A DNA stretch of 47,806 nt from an uncultured SAR86 cluster bacterium (GTDB taxonomy: Bacteria > Pseudomonadota > Gammaproteobacteria > Magnimaribacterales > Magnimaribacteraceae): the NCBI GenBank assembly GCA_938048695.1, contig CALIUO010000001.1, forward strand, positions 1 to 47,806, given 5' to 3'. The translations under genes were made by a program, and so were the position numbers. This document shows, piece by piece, positions 17,349 through 25,318 of this stretch (positions are counted from its first letter, which is position 1; every line of letters begins with the position of its first letter). The notes beneath the pieces are model-generated. The model was given only the letters and a program-made list of their open reading frames with translations. It ran no database searches and had not been told where the DNA came from.

Positions 17349-18607
17349 TAATCCATATTTGAAATTATTGCCTCTCCAAATTCAGAACATTTTAATAAAC
17401 TTGCACCGCTCATAAGTCTTTCAAAATCATAGGTCACAGTCTTTTGACTTATAGTCTTTGCCAGGCCTTCGATTATCATATCGGCGGCCTCCATCCAGCC
17501 CATATATCTCAGCATCATTTCAGCAGAAAGAATTAAAGAACCAGGGTTTACCTTGTCCAAACCAGCATACTTGGGTGCGGTTCCATGAGTGGCCTCGAAA
17601 AGAGCTATTTTATCTCCCAGATTAGCCCCCGGTGCGATGCCGATTCCTCCAACTTCTGCAGCAAGAGCATCAGATATGTAATCCCCATTTAAATTCATTG
17701 TAGCTATTACACTATATTCATCTGGCCTAGTAAGGATTTGTTGTAAAAATGCATCAGCTATTACGTCTTTTATTACAATCTCTCTACCTGTCACTGGGTT
17801 TGTCAGTTTGTGCCATGGGCCTCCATCTAATTCTACAGCACCGTACTCAGAAGCAGCAAATTGATATCCCCAATCTTTGAAAGAGCCTTCAGTAAATTTC
17901 ATAATATTACCTTTATGCACAAAGGTAATAGAATCTCTATCATTCGCTATTGCATATTGAATGGCTTTATTAACAAGCCTTTCTGTTCCTTGCTTAGATA
18001 TTGGCTTAATACCAATGCCACACTCTTCTGTGAAACGAATCTTGTTTACACCCATTTCTTCGGTAAGAAACTTAATCAATTTCTCAGCACCTTCAGATCC
18101 TGCTTCCCACTCTACTCCTGCGTATATATCTTCAGAATTTTCTCTGAAGATAACCATATCGGTTTTTTCTGGCGAAATAACAGGGCTAGGTACACCATTA
18201 AAATATCTTACAGGTCTTTGACATACGTAAAGGTCTAATTCTTGTCTCAATGCAACATTCAAGGATCTAATACCACCACCCACTGGTGTTGTTAAAGGTC
18301 CTTTAATTCCTACTAAATAAATTTCAAGAGCTCTTAAGGTTTCAGGAGGAAGCCAATTATCATCTCCGTATACGACAGTTGATTTCTCTCCGCAATATAT
18401 TTCCATCCACTCTATTTTCTTTTTACCGCCGTAAGATTTTTCTACAGCACTATCTACGACTCTAATCATGGCTGGCGTGATATCAGATCCGATGCCATCA
18501 CCTTCAATAAAAGGTATTATTGGATTATCGGGAACAATTAGTTTTCCAGAAGAGTCAATTGATATTTTTGAACCAGTATTAGGTTCTTTAATGTGCTCAA
18601 ATTCCAT
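17348..18607 (-). CDS. icd: NADP-dependent isocitrate dehydrogenase
   Basis: Converts isocitrate to 2-oxoglutarate in the citric acid cycle. The 419-residue protein has the length and motifs of the E. coli Icd type: [14 protein letters not shown], the substrate and regulatory serine region [43 protein letters not shown] and [13 protein letters not shown]. In E. coli the serine in this segment is phosphorylated by AceK to send isocitrate to the glyoxylate shunt; isocitrate lyase is also in this window (23520), but no aceK is. First gene of the icd-clpS-clpA-hydrolase chain, divergent from mnmA. Confidence 0.97.
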   Translation of the reverse strand: MEFEHIKEPNTGSKISIDSSGKLIVPDNPIIPFIEGDGIGSDITPAMIRVVDSAVEKSYGGKKKIEWMEIYCGEKSTVVYGDDNWLPPETLRALEIYLVGIKGPLTTPVGGGIRSLNVALRQELDLYVCQRPVRYFNGVPSPVISPEKTDMVIFRENSEDIYAGVEWEAGSEGAEKLIKFLTEEMGVNKIRFTEECGIGIKPISKQGTERLVNKAIQYAIANDRDSITFVHKGNIMKFTEGSFKDWGYQFAASEYGAVELDGGPWHKLTNPVTGREIVIKDVIADAFLQQILTRPDEYSVIATMNLNGDYISDALAAEVGGIGIAPGANLGDKIALFEATHGTAPKYAGLDKVNPGSLILSAEMMLRYMGWMEAADMIIEGLAKTISQKTVTYDFERLMSGASLLKCSEFGEAIISNMD

Positions 18608-18648
18608 GATTGCTTTGTATAATTAATTTCGGTGGTGCATTATATATT

Positions 18649-18669
18649 AATTAACCAATAAGGTTAATT
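18649..18669. promoter_or_regulatory. Perfect 8-base dyad between icd and mnmA
   Basis: AATTAACC (18649-18656) and GGTTAATT (18662-18669) form a perfect inverted repeat with a five-base spacer AATAA. It lies in the 70-base divergent promoter region, ending eight bases before the mnmA ATG. It could be an operator or a leader hairpin. The regulator is unknown. Confidence 0.4.
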
Positions 18670-18677
18670 CGATAGAA

Positions 18678-19745
18678 ATGAGTAAAAAAAAGGTTTTAGT
18701 AGGATTGTCGGGTGGCGTTGATTCATCTGTTTCAGCGTTATTGCTCAAAGAACAGGGGTATGAAGTACATGCTCTATTCATGAAAAATTGGGATGACGAT
18801 GATGGGTCGCCTTATTGCAGTGCAAAAGAAGACTTTATGGATGCAGTATTTATTTCAGAACAACTTAATATTCCATTGGAGCAAGTAAGCTTTTCTAAGG
18901 AATACAAAGAAAATGTTTTCACTTATTTTCTTGAAGAGTTAGAAGCTGGTAGAACTCCTAATCCTGATATCTTATGCAACAAAGAAATAAAATTTAAAGA
19001 ATTTTATAAATATGCAATGAGATACGAATATGACTACATAGCTACAGGTCATTATGTGCAGACGGACAATATCAGCCTCTACAAAGGAATAGACTCTTCC
19101 AAAGATCAATCTTATTTTCTTCATGCCATAGATAAAGAGGTTTTGGCTCATACTTTATTTCCTCTGGGTAAATTAGAAAAAGATGAAGTTAGAGAGATAG
19201 CTAGGGACAACAAATTAATAACTAGTGAAAAAAAGGATAGCACCGGTATATGTTTTATAGGAGAGAGACCTTTTCCTGAATTTATAAGTAATTATTTAGC
19301 AGGAGAAGAAGGAAATATAATTAATGAACAGAATGATGTTATTGGCAGACATGCAGGACTGGTTTTTTATACTTTAGGACAAAGACAAGGTTTGGGCATT
19401 GGTGGAGTTAAAGGGGCTTCTGATTTGCCTTGGTATGTCGCTAAAAAAGATCTGCAAACTAATGAACTTACTTGCGTACAAGGCAATAACCATCCTCTCC
19501 TTTTTTCTCAAGAACTCACAACTAGAAACCAATTTCTGCTAGTTGATTCTTTACCCCAAAAGTTTGAAGGAACAGCAAAAGTTAGATACAGGCAAAAAGA
19601 TCAAGAGTGTGAAATTCATATACTTGATAATAGGTTGAATATTAAATTTGCTTCACCCCAGAGGTCTGTAACTCCCGGTCAATCTGTTGTTATCTACAAA
19701 GACAACAAGTGTTTAGGTGGTGGTGAGATTAATACTATTAATTAA
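18678..19745 (+). CDS. mnmA: tRNA-uridine 2-sulfurtransferase MnmA
   Basis: MnmA thiolates U34 of tRNAs for Lys, Glu and Gln. The 355-residue protein has the PP-loop GLSGGVDSS (residues 9-17), the nucleophilic cysteine C100 in TPNPDILCNKEIKF, and the second catalytic cysteine in DSTGICFIGER. GHYVQ, QSYFL and LGQRQGLGIGG are also conserved. Its last 33 bases overlap the convergent GIY-YIG gene. No clear ribosome-binding site is visible, though a dyad lies directly upstream. Confidence 0.97.
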   Translation: MSKKKVLVGLSGGVDSSVSALLLKEQGYEVHALFMKNWDDDDGSPYCSAKEDFMDAVFISEQLNIPLEQVSFSKEYKENVFTYFLEELEAGRTPNPDILCNKEIKFKEFYKYAMRYEYDYIATGHYVQTDNISLYKGIDSSKDQSYFLHAIDKEVLAHTLFPLGKLEKDEVREIARDNKLITSEKKDSTGICFIGERPFPEFISNYLAGEEGNIINEQNDVIGRHAGLVFYTLGQRQGLGIGGVKGASDLPWYVAKKDLQTNELTCVQGNNHPLLFSQELTTRNQFLLVDSLPQKFEGTAKVRYRQKDQECEIHILDNRLNIKFASPQRSVTPGQSVVIYKDNKCLGGGEINTIN

Positions 19746-19973
19746 ACTCTTCTTTTGAGACCTATTTAATTTTTTTATTTCCCTTTCTCTTCTTAATGCA
19801 TGACTCTTATCGTCTGCTTGCTCCTGATAAACTAAAACAACTGGCAATCTATTTTTAGTATACTTTGCCCCTCTCCCACTATTATGGGTAGCTACTCTTG
19901 ACTGCACATTGTTAGTTATCCCTGTATAGAGAGTTTCGTCAGCACATTGAACGATATATACCTTCCAATTCAT
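19713..19973 (-). CDS. GIY-YIG domain protein (UPF0213/YhbQ-like)
   Basis: The 86-residue protein is a stand-alone GIY-YIG nuclease-like domain: VYIVQCADETLYTGITNNV carries the Y-I-V and Y-T-G elements, followed by RVATHNSGRGAKYTKNR and ALRREREIKKL with the conserved acidic residue. Small proteins of this type are widespread and poorly characterised; a DNA-repair role has been suggested for YhbQ. Its start follows directly on the stop of a 29-residue ORF, and its end overlaps mnmA on the opposite strand by 33 bases. Confidence 0.9.
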   Translation of the reverse strand: MNWKVYIVQCADETLYTGITNNVQSRVATHNSGRGAKYTKNRLPVVLVYQEQADDKSHALRREREIKKLNRSQKKSLINSINLTTT

Positions 19974-20063
19974 TTATAAGAAAGCTGATAAGAGCCAAAG
20001 AGACATGACTATTAGCACAACAAGAGTGCAAAGCCATGCTCTTATTCGTTCTTCTTTATCCAT
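19974..20063 (-). CDS. 29-residue membrane microprotein between GST and GIY-YIG genes
   Basis: This short ORF codes for a charged N-terminus (MDKEERIRA) followed by one hydrophobic helix (WLCTLVVLIVMSLWLLSAFL). Its ATG overlaps the GST stop by one base (TAATG), and its TAA touches the ATG of the GIY-YIG gene, so it fills the gap between the two exactly. Such perfect packing, together with the N-in single-helix pattern, supports a real coupled gene. The function is unknown. Confidence 0.55.
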   Translation of the reverse strand: MDKEERIRAWLCTLVVLIVMSLWLLSAFL

Positions 20064-20674
20064 TAAGCGGAAGCGCTTTCAAGAGAATCGATTCTAGAAT
20101 ATAAGTCAAATATATTTTTATTAGCAGGATCAATTGCCTGCCCTACTGTTGCACCAAAGTTCAAAAAACAATAAAGGTGAATATCTGCAAGAGTTAATCT
20201 ATCACCGCAAATGTATTGTTTACCTTCTAGTTGCTCATCAAGCCATTTGAGTCTTTCCTGGGCTATTGCCTTAAGATCATCTGAAGCCTGCGGAATTAAA
20301 TGAAGTCTATCCTTGAAGAGATCGTAGCCCTCAGAAAACCTAAAACCATTGGTTAAAGGTTCTACAATTTGTAGATCTATTCTGCGTACCCACATTTTTG
20401 TCTCTGCTCTTTGTTCAGCTGTTTTGCCTATCAAGTCACTATGGCCATTGATTTCATCGAGATACTCACAAATGACCGTTATCTCAGCTAAAAAATCACC
20501 ATTATCAAGCTCTAAAGCTGGCATTTGACCAGAAGGATTTCTTTTTAGATGTTCATCACGTCTATTTTCTCCCCCCATCAAGTCAACTTCTTCAGTTTCT
20601 ATTTCTAAACCTAATTCAGCAATAAACATTCTTACTACATGTGGATTAGGGCCTATTGAGTTATAAAGTTTCAT
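20063..20674 (-). CDS. Glutathione S-transferase family protein
   Basis: This 203-residue protein has the two-domain GST layout. The thioredoxin-like N-domain begins MKLYNSIGPNPHVVRMFIAE; the conserved cis-proline lies in GQMPALEL and the glutathione-contacting acidic residue in LAEITVICEYLDE. The helical C-domain has the N-capping motif LTLADIHLYCFLNF. The likely activating residue (S6 or N5) fits the bacterial GSTs with serine or cysteine at this place. The substrate is unknown. It lies nine bases after the amidohydrolase gene, probably in the same operon. Confidence 0.9.
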   Translation of the reverse strand: MKLYNSIGPNPHVVRMFIAELGLEIETEEVDLMGGENRRDEHLKRNPSGQMPALELDNGDFLAEITVICEYLDEINGHSDLIGKTAEQRAETKMWVRRIDLQIVEPLTNGFRFSEGYDLFKDRLHLIPQASDDLKAIAQERLKWLDEQLEGKQYICGDRLTLADIHLYCFLNFGATVGQAIDPANKNIFDLYSRIDSLESASA

Positions 20675-20683
20675 ATTTCAAAT

Positions 20684-21964
20684 TTAAGGTTGTTTTACAA
20701 CCATACCTCCTTTCATTACAAAATCTACAGTTTCAAGGACTTTGATATCTGTCAAAGGATCCTTGGAAACTCCAATTAAATCAGCAAATTTCCCTTTGGA
20801 AATGCTACCAAGATCATTTTCCTCCCCTAATAATTCAGCGGCATTAATTGTTGCACTTAAAATAGAATCTTTTTCTGACATCCCTGCCTCTATCATTAAA
20901 GAAAATTCCTTTGCATTTTCTCCATGCGGAGAAACACCACTGTCTGTCCCAAAAGCAATTCTAACTCCAGACTGATGTGCCATGGAAAATGTCGATTGAA
21001 GTTTAGGACCAATTTCCAATGCTTTCTTTTCCACAAAAGGCGGGTAGTAATCTTTGATCAAAGCTTTATCTGCTACCCATTTTCCTGCCAACAGAGTTGG
21101 AACATAATAGGTACCATTTTCTCTCATGAGCTGAGCTCCCTCTTTGTCCATCAAAGTACCATGTTCTATTGAATCCACTCCAGCTAAAACTGCCCTTTTA
21201 ATACCTTCTGACCCATGCGCATGGGCAGCGACTTTAAATCCATAGTCTTTAGCTGCACTTACAACTGCTTTAATTTCATTAATAGTCATTTGTGGGTTCT
21301 GACCATCTTTTGCATTGCTCAGAACACCACCGGTAGCAGTGATTTTGATTAGGTCTGCATTTTCTTTATATCTATATCTAACTGACTTCAAGGCATCTAA
21401 TTCACCATTCATTACTCCATCTTTAGGGCCTAAATCAGATGTAAATTTCTGATTAAGTGAATTTGTAGAATCTCCGTGACCTCCTGTTGAGGAAATAGTT
21501 TTTCCGGAAGAAAATATTCTTGGACCTATCACAATGCCGTTGTTTATCGCATTTCTTAGTGAAATAGTAATTGAATCAGAATCTCCAAGATTCCTGACTG
21601 TAGTAAATCCTGCCATGAGAGTTTTTTCAGCATTTTTTGTAGCCCTGATTGCATAGTCAGCAGCATTCAATGTAATCCTCTCCAGATAAGCTTTGTTAGA
21701 ACTTTGATTAGTTAAATGCACATGCATATCAATGAGTCCAGGAAGGACATAATATCCAGTTAGATCAATATAATCATCATCCGGATTAGGATTTACGTAC
21801 CCTTCTACCACCTCTGTGAAACGATCATTTTCAATTATGATCGACATTTCTGGCTCTACTGAACCATTGCTGGTATTGAAAAGATAACCTGCATGAATAA
21901 TGGTTTTTGTATTAATACCAAAGCATATAAGGGATATTAATAATGATAGAATTATCTTATTCAT
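20684..21964 (-). CDS. Exported metal-dependent amidohydrolase (imidazolonepropionase/Xaa-Pro dipeptidase-like)
   Basis: The 426-residue protein has a signal peptide (MNKIILSLLISLICFGINTK). The amidohydrolase metal motifs are complete: H81-V-H83 in GLIDMHVHL, a lysine in LIKITATGGV likely to be carboxylated, HAHG, SIEHGTLM and the aspartate in FGTDSGV. SPHGENAKEF near the end is typical of the secreted Xaa-Pro or Xaa-Arg dipeptidase and ochratoxinase-like group. A role in periplasmic peptide or amide hydrolysis is plausible. It is divergent from purB and probably co-transcribed with the GST, microprotein and GIY-YIG genes. Confidence 0.9.
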   Translation of the reverse strand: MNKIILSLLISLICFGINTKTIIHAGYLFNTSNGSVEPEMSIIIENDRFTEVVEGYVNPNPDDDYIDLTGYYVLPGLIDMHVHLTNQSSNKAYLERITLNAADYAIRATKNAEKTLMAGFTTVRNLGDSDSITISLRNAINNGIVIGPRIFSSGKTISSTGGHGDSTNSLNQKFTSDLGPKDGVMNGELDALKSVRYRYKENADLIKITATGGVLSNAKDGQNPQMTINEIKAVVSAAKDYGFKVAAHAHGSEGIKRAVLAGVDSIEHGTLMDKEGAQLMRENGTYYVPTLLAGKWVADKALIKDYYPPFVEKKALEIGPKLQSTFSMAHQSGVRIAFGTDSGVSPHGENAKEFSLMIEAGMSEKDSILSATINAAELLGEENDLGSISKGKFADLIGVSKDPLTDIKVLETVDFVMKGGMVVKQP

Positions 21965-22018
21965 TTTTACTAGTTTGAATCTAGTTTATCACCAAGGCAA
22001 GTATTAAAAGCATTAAGT

Positions 22019-22024
22019 TATAAT
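22019..22024 (+). promoter_or_regulatory. Consensus -10 box close to the purB start
   Basis: TATAAT occurs six bases before the purB ATG. Transcription starting about seven bases downstream would begin at or next to the start codon. AAGGGA touches the ATG with no spacer, so it would not work as a normal Shine-Dalgarno. No good -35 box is present. Confidence 0.4.
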
Positions 22025-22030
22025 AAGGGA

Positions 22031-23392
22031 ATGAAAACAGAAAATCTTTTATCCGTTTCTCCGTTAGATGGTAGATACAACCAAGCTATTAAAGAATTAA
22101 GAGAAATCACTAGCGAATACGGTCTCATAAAATACAGAGTCATTGTTGAGATAAAATGGTTTATACATCTTTCCAATATCTCAAAAATACATCAATTACC
22201 AAAGTTAAGTATTAAAGATAGAAAATATCTTATTGATTTAATTGATAATTTTTCATTAAAAGATGCTCAAAGAGTTAAGAAGATTGAGAGTAAGACAAAT
22301 CACGATGTGAAAGCGGTTGAATATTTTTTAAAAGAAAAATTTAAGACTTCCAATCAACTTAATAAATACGCAGAGTTTATTCACTTTGCCTGTACTTCCG
22401 AAGATATTAATAATTTGTCTTATGCCTTAATGATCAAAGATGCATCTGCTGTAACTCAGTTAAAAGTCAAACAAGTTGAGAAGAAAATCAAAAGCTTTTC
22501 AAGAAAATATTCAAAAAATTCAATGCTTTCAAGGACGCATGGACAAAATGCCTCTCCTACAACAATGGGTAAAGAATTTTCTAATTTTTATCATAGGATC
22601 AAGAAACTGCAAATTGAAATTGATAAACATAAGATGGTAGGCAAAATCAATGGAGCTGTAGGTAATTACAATGCTCATGATGTAGCTTTTCCAGACATAA
22701 ATTGGGAAAAAGTAGCAAAAGATTTTATTAAAGGCCTTAAACTCGACTTTAATTCTCATACCACTCAGATAGAGCCCAAGGATACTATTGCATTGTTGCT
22801 GAGTGATTATGTAAAACTAAATAACATACTAATAGATCTGAGTAGAGATATATGGGGATATATATCTTTAGGTTACTTTAAACAGAGTCTCAAAGAAGGA
22901 GAAGTGGGCTCCTCAACCATGCCGCACAAGGTAAATCCAATTGATTTCGAAAATGCTGAAGGCAATCTAGGAATGGCAAACACAACCCTAAATCATATTA
23001 GTAATACTGTAACCATTTCTAGGTGGCAAAGAGATCTTACTGATTCAACCGTTATGAGAAATATAGGTATATGTTTTGGATACATGAATGTTGCTTTGAG
23101 TTCATTAGAAAAGGGATTGAATAAACTCGAATTAAATAATGAAAAGCTTGAAGAAGATTTGGATAATTCTTGGGAAGTTCTTACAGAAGCTATTCAAACA
23201 ATAATCAGAAAAAATAATATACCTAACGGCTATGAACTAATGAAGAAACTATCTAGAGGTAAAGATATTAACAAAGAAAATCTTACTGAGTTTATTAATT
23301 TAATGGATGTACCTTCTGAAGATAAAAAGCGACTTCTAAAACTCACACCTAAATCATATATTGGGTATGCAGAAAAACTTGCTAGAGACTAA
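22031..23392 (+). CDS. purB: Adenylosuccinate lyase
   Basis: PurB catalyses two fumarate-releasing steps in purine synthesis: SAICAR to AICAR and adenylosuccinate to AMP. The 453-residue protein matches the E. coli-type enzyme in length and sequence: SPLDGRYNQ at the start, the histidine regions TNHDVKAVEYFL and SRTHGQNASPTTMGKE, and the flexible catalytic loop GSSTMPHKVNPIDFENAEGN with its serine. It lies near mnmA as in many gammaproteobacteria, though hflD, which often sits between them, is absent here. Confidence 0.97.
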   Translation: MKTENLLSVSPLDGRYNQAIKELREITSEYGLIKYRVIVEIKWFIHLSNISKIHQLPKLSIKDRKYLIDLIDNFSLKDAQRVKKIESKTNHDVKAVEYFLKEKFKTSNQLNKYAEFIHFACTSEDINNLSYALMIKDASAVTQLKVKQVEKKIKSFSRKYSKNSMLSRTHGQNASPTTMGKEFSNFYHRIKKLQIEIDKHKMVGKINGAVGNYNAHDVAFPDINWEKVAKDFIKGLKLDFNSHTTQIEPKDTIALLLSDYVKLNNILIDLSRDIWGYISLGYFKQSLKEGEVGSSTMPHKVNPIDFENAEGNLGMANTTLNHISNTVTISRWQRDLTDSTVMRNIGICFGYMNVALSSLEKGLNKLELNNEKLEEDLDNSWEVLTEAIQTIIRKNNIPNGYELMKKLSRGKDINKENLTEFINLMDVPSEDKKRLLKLTPKSYIGYAEKLARD

Positions 23393-23439
23393 AAGGCAGT
23401 TGATTTATAGCTATTTCTCGTTAAACTGACGCCTTTTTT
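23391..23439 (+). terminator. Possible rho-independent terminator after purB
   Basis: AAAAGGC-AGTT (23391-23401) can pair with AACT-GAC-GCCTTTT (23424-23437) with a three-base bulge and a 22-base loop, followed by T residues. The stem is imperfect and the loop long, so it is only a candidate. Confidence 0.4.
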
Positions 23440-23477
23440 AAAACTACTAAATTCTATAACAGGTACAGGGTAGTTTT
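23440..23477 (+). promoter_or_regulatory. 8-base inverted repeat upstream of isocitrate lyase
   Basis: AAAACTAC (23440-23447) and GTAGTTTT (23470-23477) are perfect complements separated by 22 bases, inside the leader or promoter of the isocitrate lyase gene. It may be an operator or a leader hairpin. The gene has a good ribosome-binding site, AAGGA, at about 23509-23513. Confidence 0.35.
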
Positions 23478-23519
23478 TAACAAGAATAAATGTAACTTCA
23501 ATTAAAATAAGGAAGAAAT

Positions 23520-25100
23520 ATGGCATCTTATAAAGAACTGATACAAGAACTCACTGACCTGAAAAATCAGGGTAGCGGATCAAATGTAAACATCCAGCCA
23601 GAAAGTGCAGCAAGAATGAGACTACAAAATCAATTTCAATCTGGTCTTGATATCGCAAGATATACTGCAGCGATAATGAGAAAAGACATGGAAGAATATG
23701 ATGCCAATCCGGAATCATATACCCAATCTCTAGGATGCTGGCATGGATTCATAGGTCAACAAAAATTAATATCCATTAAAAAGCACTTTGGAAGCACAGA
23801 TAAAAAATACCTTTATCTGTCGGGATGGATGGTAGCAGCTTTGAGGTCTGAGTTTGGCCCTCTTCCGGATCAATCAATGCACGAAAAAACGACAGTTGCA
23901 TCCTTGATCGATGAACTTTACACATTCTTAAAGCAGGCTGATGCGAGAGAATTGGGCGATCTATTTAGGCAGCTTGATTCAGCTGAAGGAAAAGAAAAGG
24001 AAGAAATACAATCTAAAATTGATAACTTCCAAACTCATATAGTGCCCATAATTGCCGATATTGATGCTGGCTTTGGAAATGAAGAAGCAACTTACTTAAT
24101 GGCAAAGCAAATGATTGAAGCTGGTGCTTGTTGCATACAAATAGAAAATCAAGTTTCTGACGAAAAGCAATGCGGACACCAAGACGGAAAAGTGACTGTT
24201 CCTCATTCTGATTTCTTAGCCAAGATCAATGCTGTTCGATATGCATTCTTAGAACTAGGTGTAGACGATGGTGTGATTGTTGCAAGAACTGATTCCCTTG
24301 GAGCTGGCCTGACTAAGCAAATTGCTATAACTCACGAAGTTGGTGATATGGGTGACCAATATAATTCTTTTCTAGATCTTGAAGAAGTCCCAACAGATCA
24401 AATGAATCATGGTGATGTTTTGATTAATCATCACGGTAAAGTCGTAAGACCCAAAAGATTACCTAGTAATCTATATAGATTTAAGGAAGGCACAGGAGAG
24501 GCTAGATGTATTTTAGACTCTATTACAAGCCTACAAAATGGAGCTGACCTTATATGGATAGAAACTGAAAAACCCCATATTGGTCAAATTGGTGGAATGA
24601 TGGATGAAATCCGTAAGGTAATTCCAAATGCTAAGCTTGTCTACAACAACAGCCCTTCTTTCAATTGGACTTTAAACTTCAGGCAACAGGTTTTTGATTC
24701 TATGGAAGAAGAAGGAAAAGATACATCTGACTATGACAGAAATAATCTTATGGATGAAAAATATGATGAGAGTGATCTAGGAAAGGAAGCCGATGAGAGA
24801 ATCAGAACATTTCAGGCTGATGCGGCTAAGCAAGCTGGTATATTCCATCATCTAATCACCCTTCCGACTTACCACACTGCTGCTCTTTCTACTGACAATC
24901 TAGCAAAAGAATATTTTGGAGATAAGGGTATGCTGGGATATGTTGAAGGTGTGCAAAGAAAGGAAATAAGAGAAGGCATAGCGTGTGTTAAGCACCAAAA
25001 TATGGCAGGGTCTGACATGGGAGACGACCATAAAGAATATTTTGCAGGAGATGCTGCCCTAAAAGCTTCCGGTGAAGACAATACTATGAATCAATTCTAA
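23520..25100 (+). CDS. aceA: Isocitrate lyase (long, Pseudomonas-type)
   Basis: Splits isocitrate into glyoxylate and succinate, letting the cell grow on acetate or fatty acids. At 526 residues it belongs to the longer subgroup found in Pseudomonas and related bacteria, not the 434-residue E. coli form. The catalytic signature is KQCGHQDGK with C218; the metal-binding region IIADIDAGFGNEEATYLM and the segments IVARTDSLGA and WIETEKP are present. The C-terminus ends MNQF. No malate synthase is in the window. Monocistronic, between a dyad and a strong terminator. Confidence 0.96.
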   Translation: MASYKELIQELTDLKNQGSGSNVNIQPESAARMRLQNQFQSGLDIARYTAAIMRKDMEEYDANPESYTQSLGCWHGFIGQQKLISIKKHFGSTDKKYLYLSGWMVAALRSEFGPLPDQSMHEKTTVASLIDELYTFLKQADARELGDLFRQLDSAEGKEKEEIQSKIDNFQTHIVPIIADIDAGFGNEEATYLMAKQMIEAGACCIQIENQVSDEKQCGHQDGKVTVPHSDFLAKINAVRYAFLELGVDDGVIVARTDSLGAGLTKQIAITHEVGDMGDQYNSFLDLEEVPTDQMNHGDVLINHHGKVVRPKRLPSNLYRFKEGTGEARCILDSITSLQNGADLIWIETEKPHIGQIGGMMDEIRKVIPNAKLVYNNSPSFNWTLNFRQQVFDSMEEEGKDTSDYDRNNLMDEKYDESDLGKEADERIRTFQADAAKQAGIFHHLITLPTYHTAALSTDNLAKEYFGDKGMLGYVEGVQRKEIREGIACVKHQNMAGSDMGDDHKEYFAGDAALKASGEDNTMNQF

Positions 25101-25114
25101 GATTATAGATAGAG

Positions 25115-25141
25115 AAAAGGGAGCTGATTGCTCCCTTTTTT
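25115..25141. terminator. Bidirectional terminator between aceA and nqrM
   Basis: GGGAGC (25119-25124) pairs with GCTCCC (25130-25135) around TGATT; AAAA before the stem and TTTTTT after it extend the pairing. It follows the isocitrate lyase stop by 14 bases on the plus strand and overlaps the nqrM stop on the minus strand, where TTTTCTCT follows the stem. Confidence 0.92.
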
Positions 25142-25316
25142 ATTGCTCAATGCATTGAGAGGCGTTACCTCCGCATAATTCACATTCTCTTCCAGGTTCG
25201 AGATTAGCCAAACCTCCGCAACTGCCACTAATAGGTTTTTTTCCAAACAAAACTCCAACTGACATCGCTGTAATTATCAGCATGAGAACTAAGAATATGA
25301 TTAACATTTCAAACAT
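25140..25316 (-). CDS. nqrM: Na+-NQR maturation factor NqrM
   Basis: NqrM (DUF539) is a small membrane protein needed to assemble the iron centre between NqrD and NqrE. This 58-residue ORF has one N-terminal membrane helix (MLIIFLVLMLIITAMSVGVL) and then the family's cysteine pattern: GSCGGLANL, ECELCGGNASQC. It starts two bases after the apbE stop, in the usual position at the end of nqr operons. An ATG nine bases downstream (25307) is an alternative start. It is too short for ordinary ORF cut-offs, so it is easily missed. Confidence 0.93.
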   Translation of the reverse strand: MFEMLIIFLVLMLIITAMSVGVLFGKKPISGSCGGLANLEPGRECELCGGNASQCIEQ

Positions 25317-25318
25317 TG

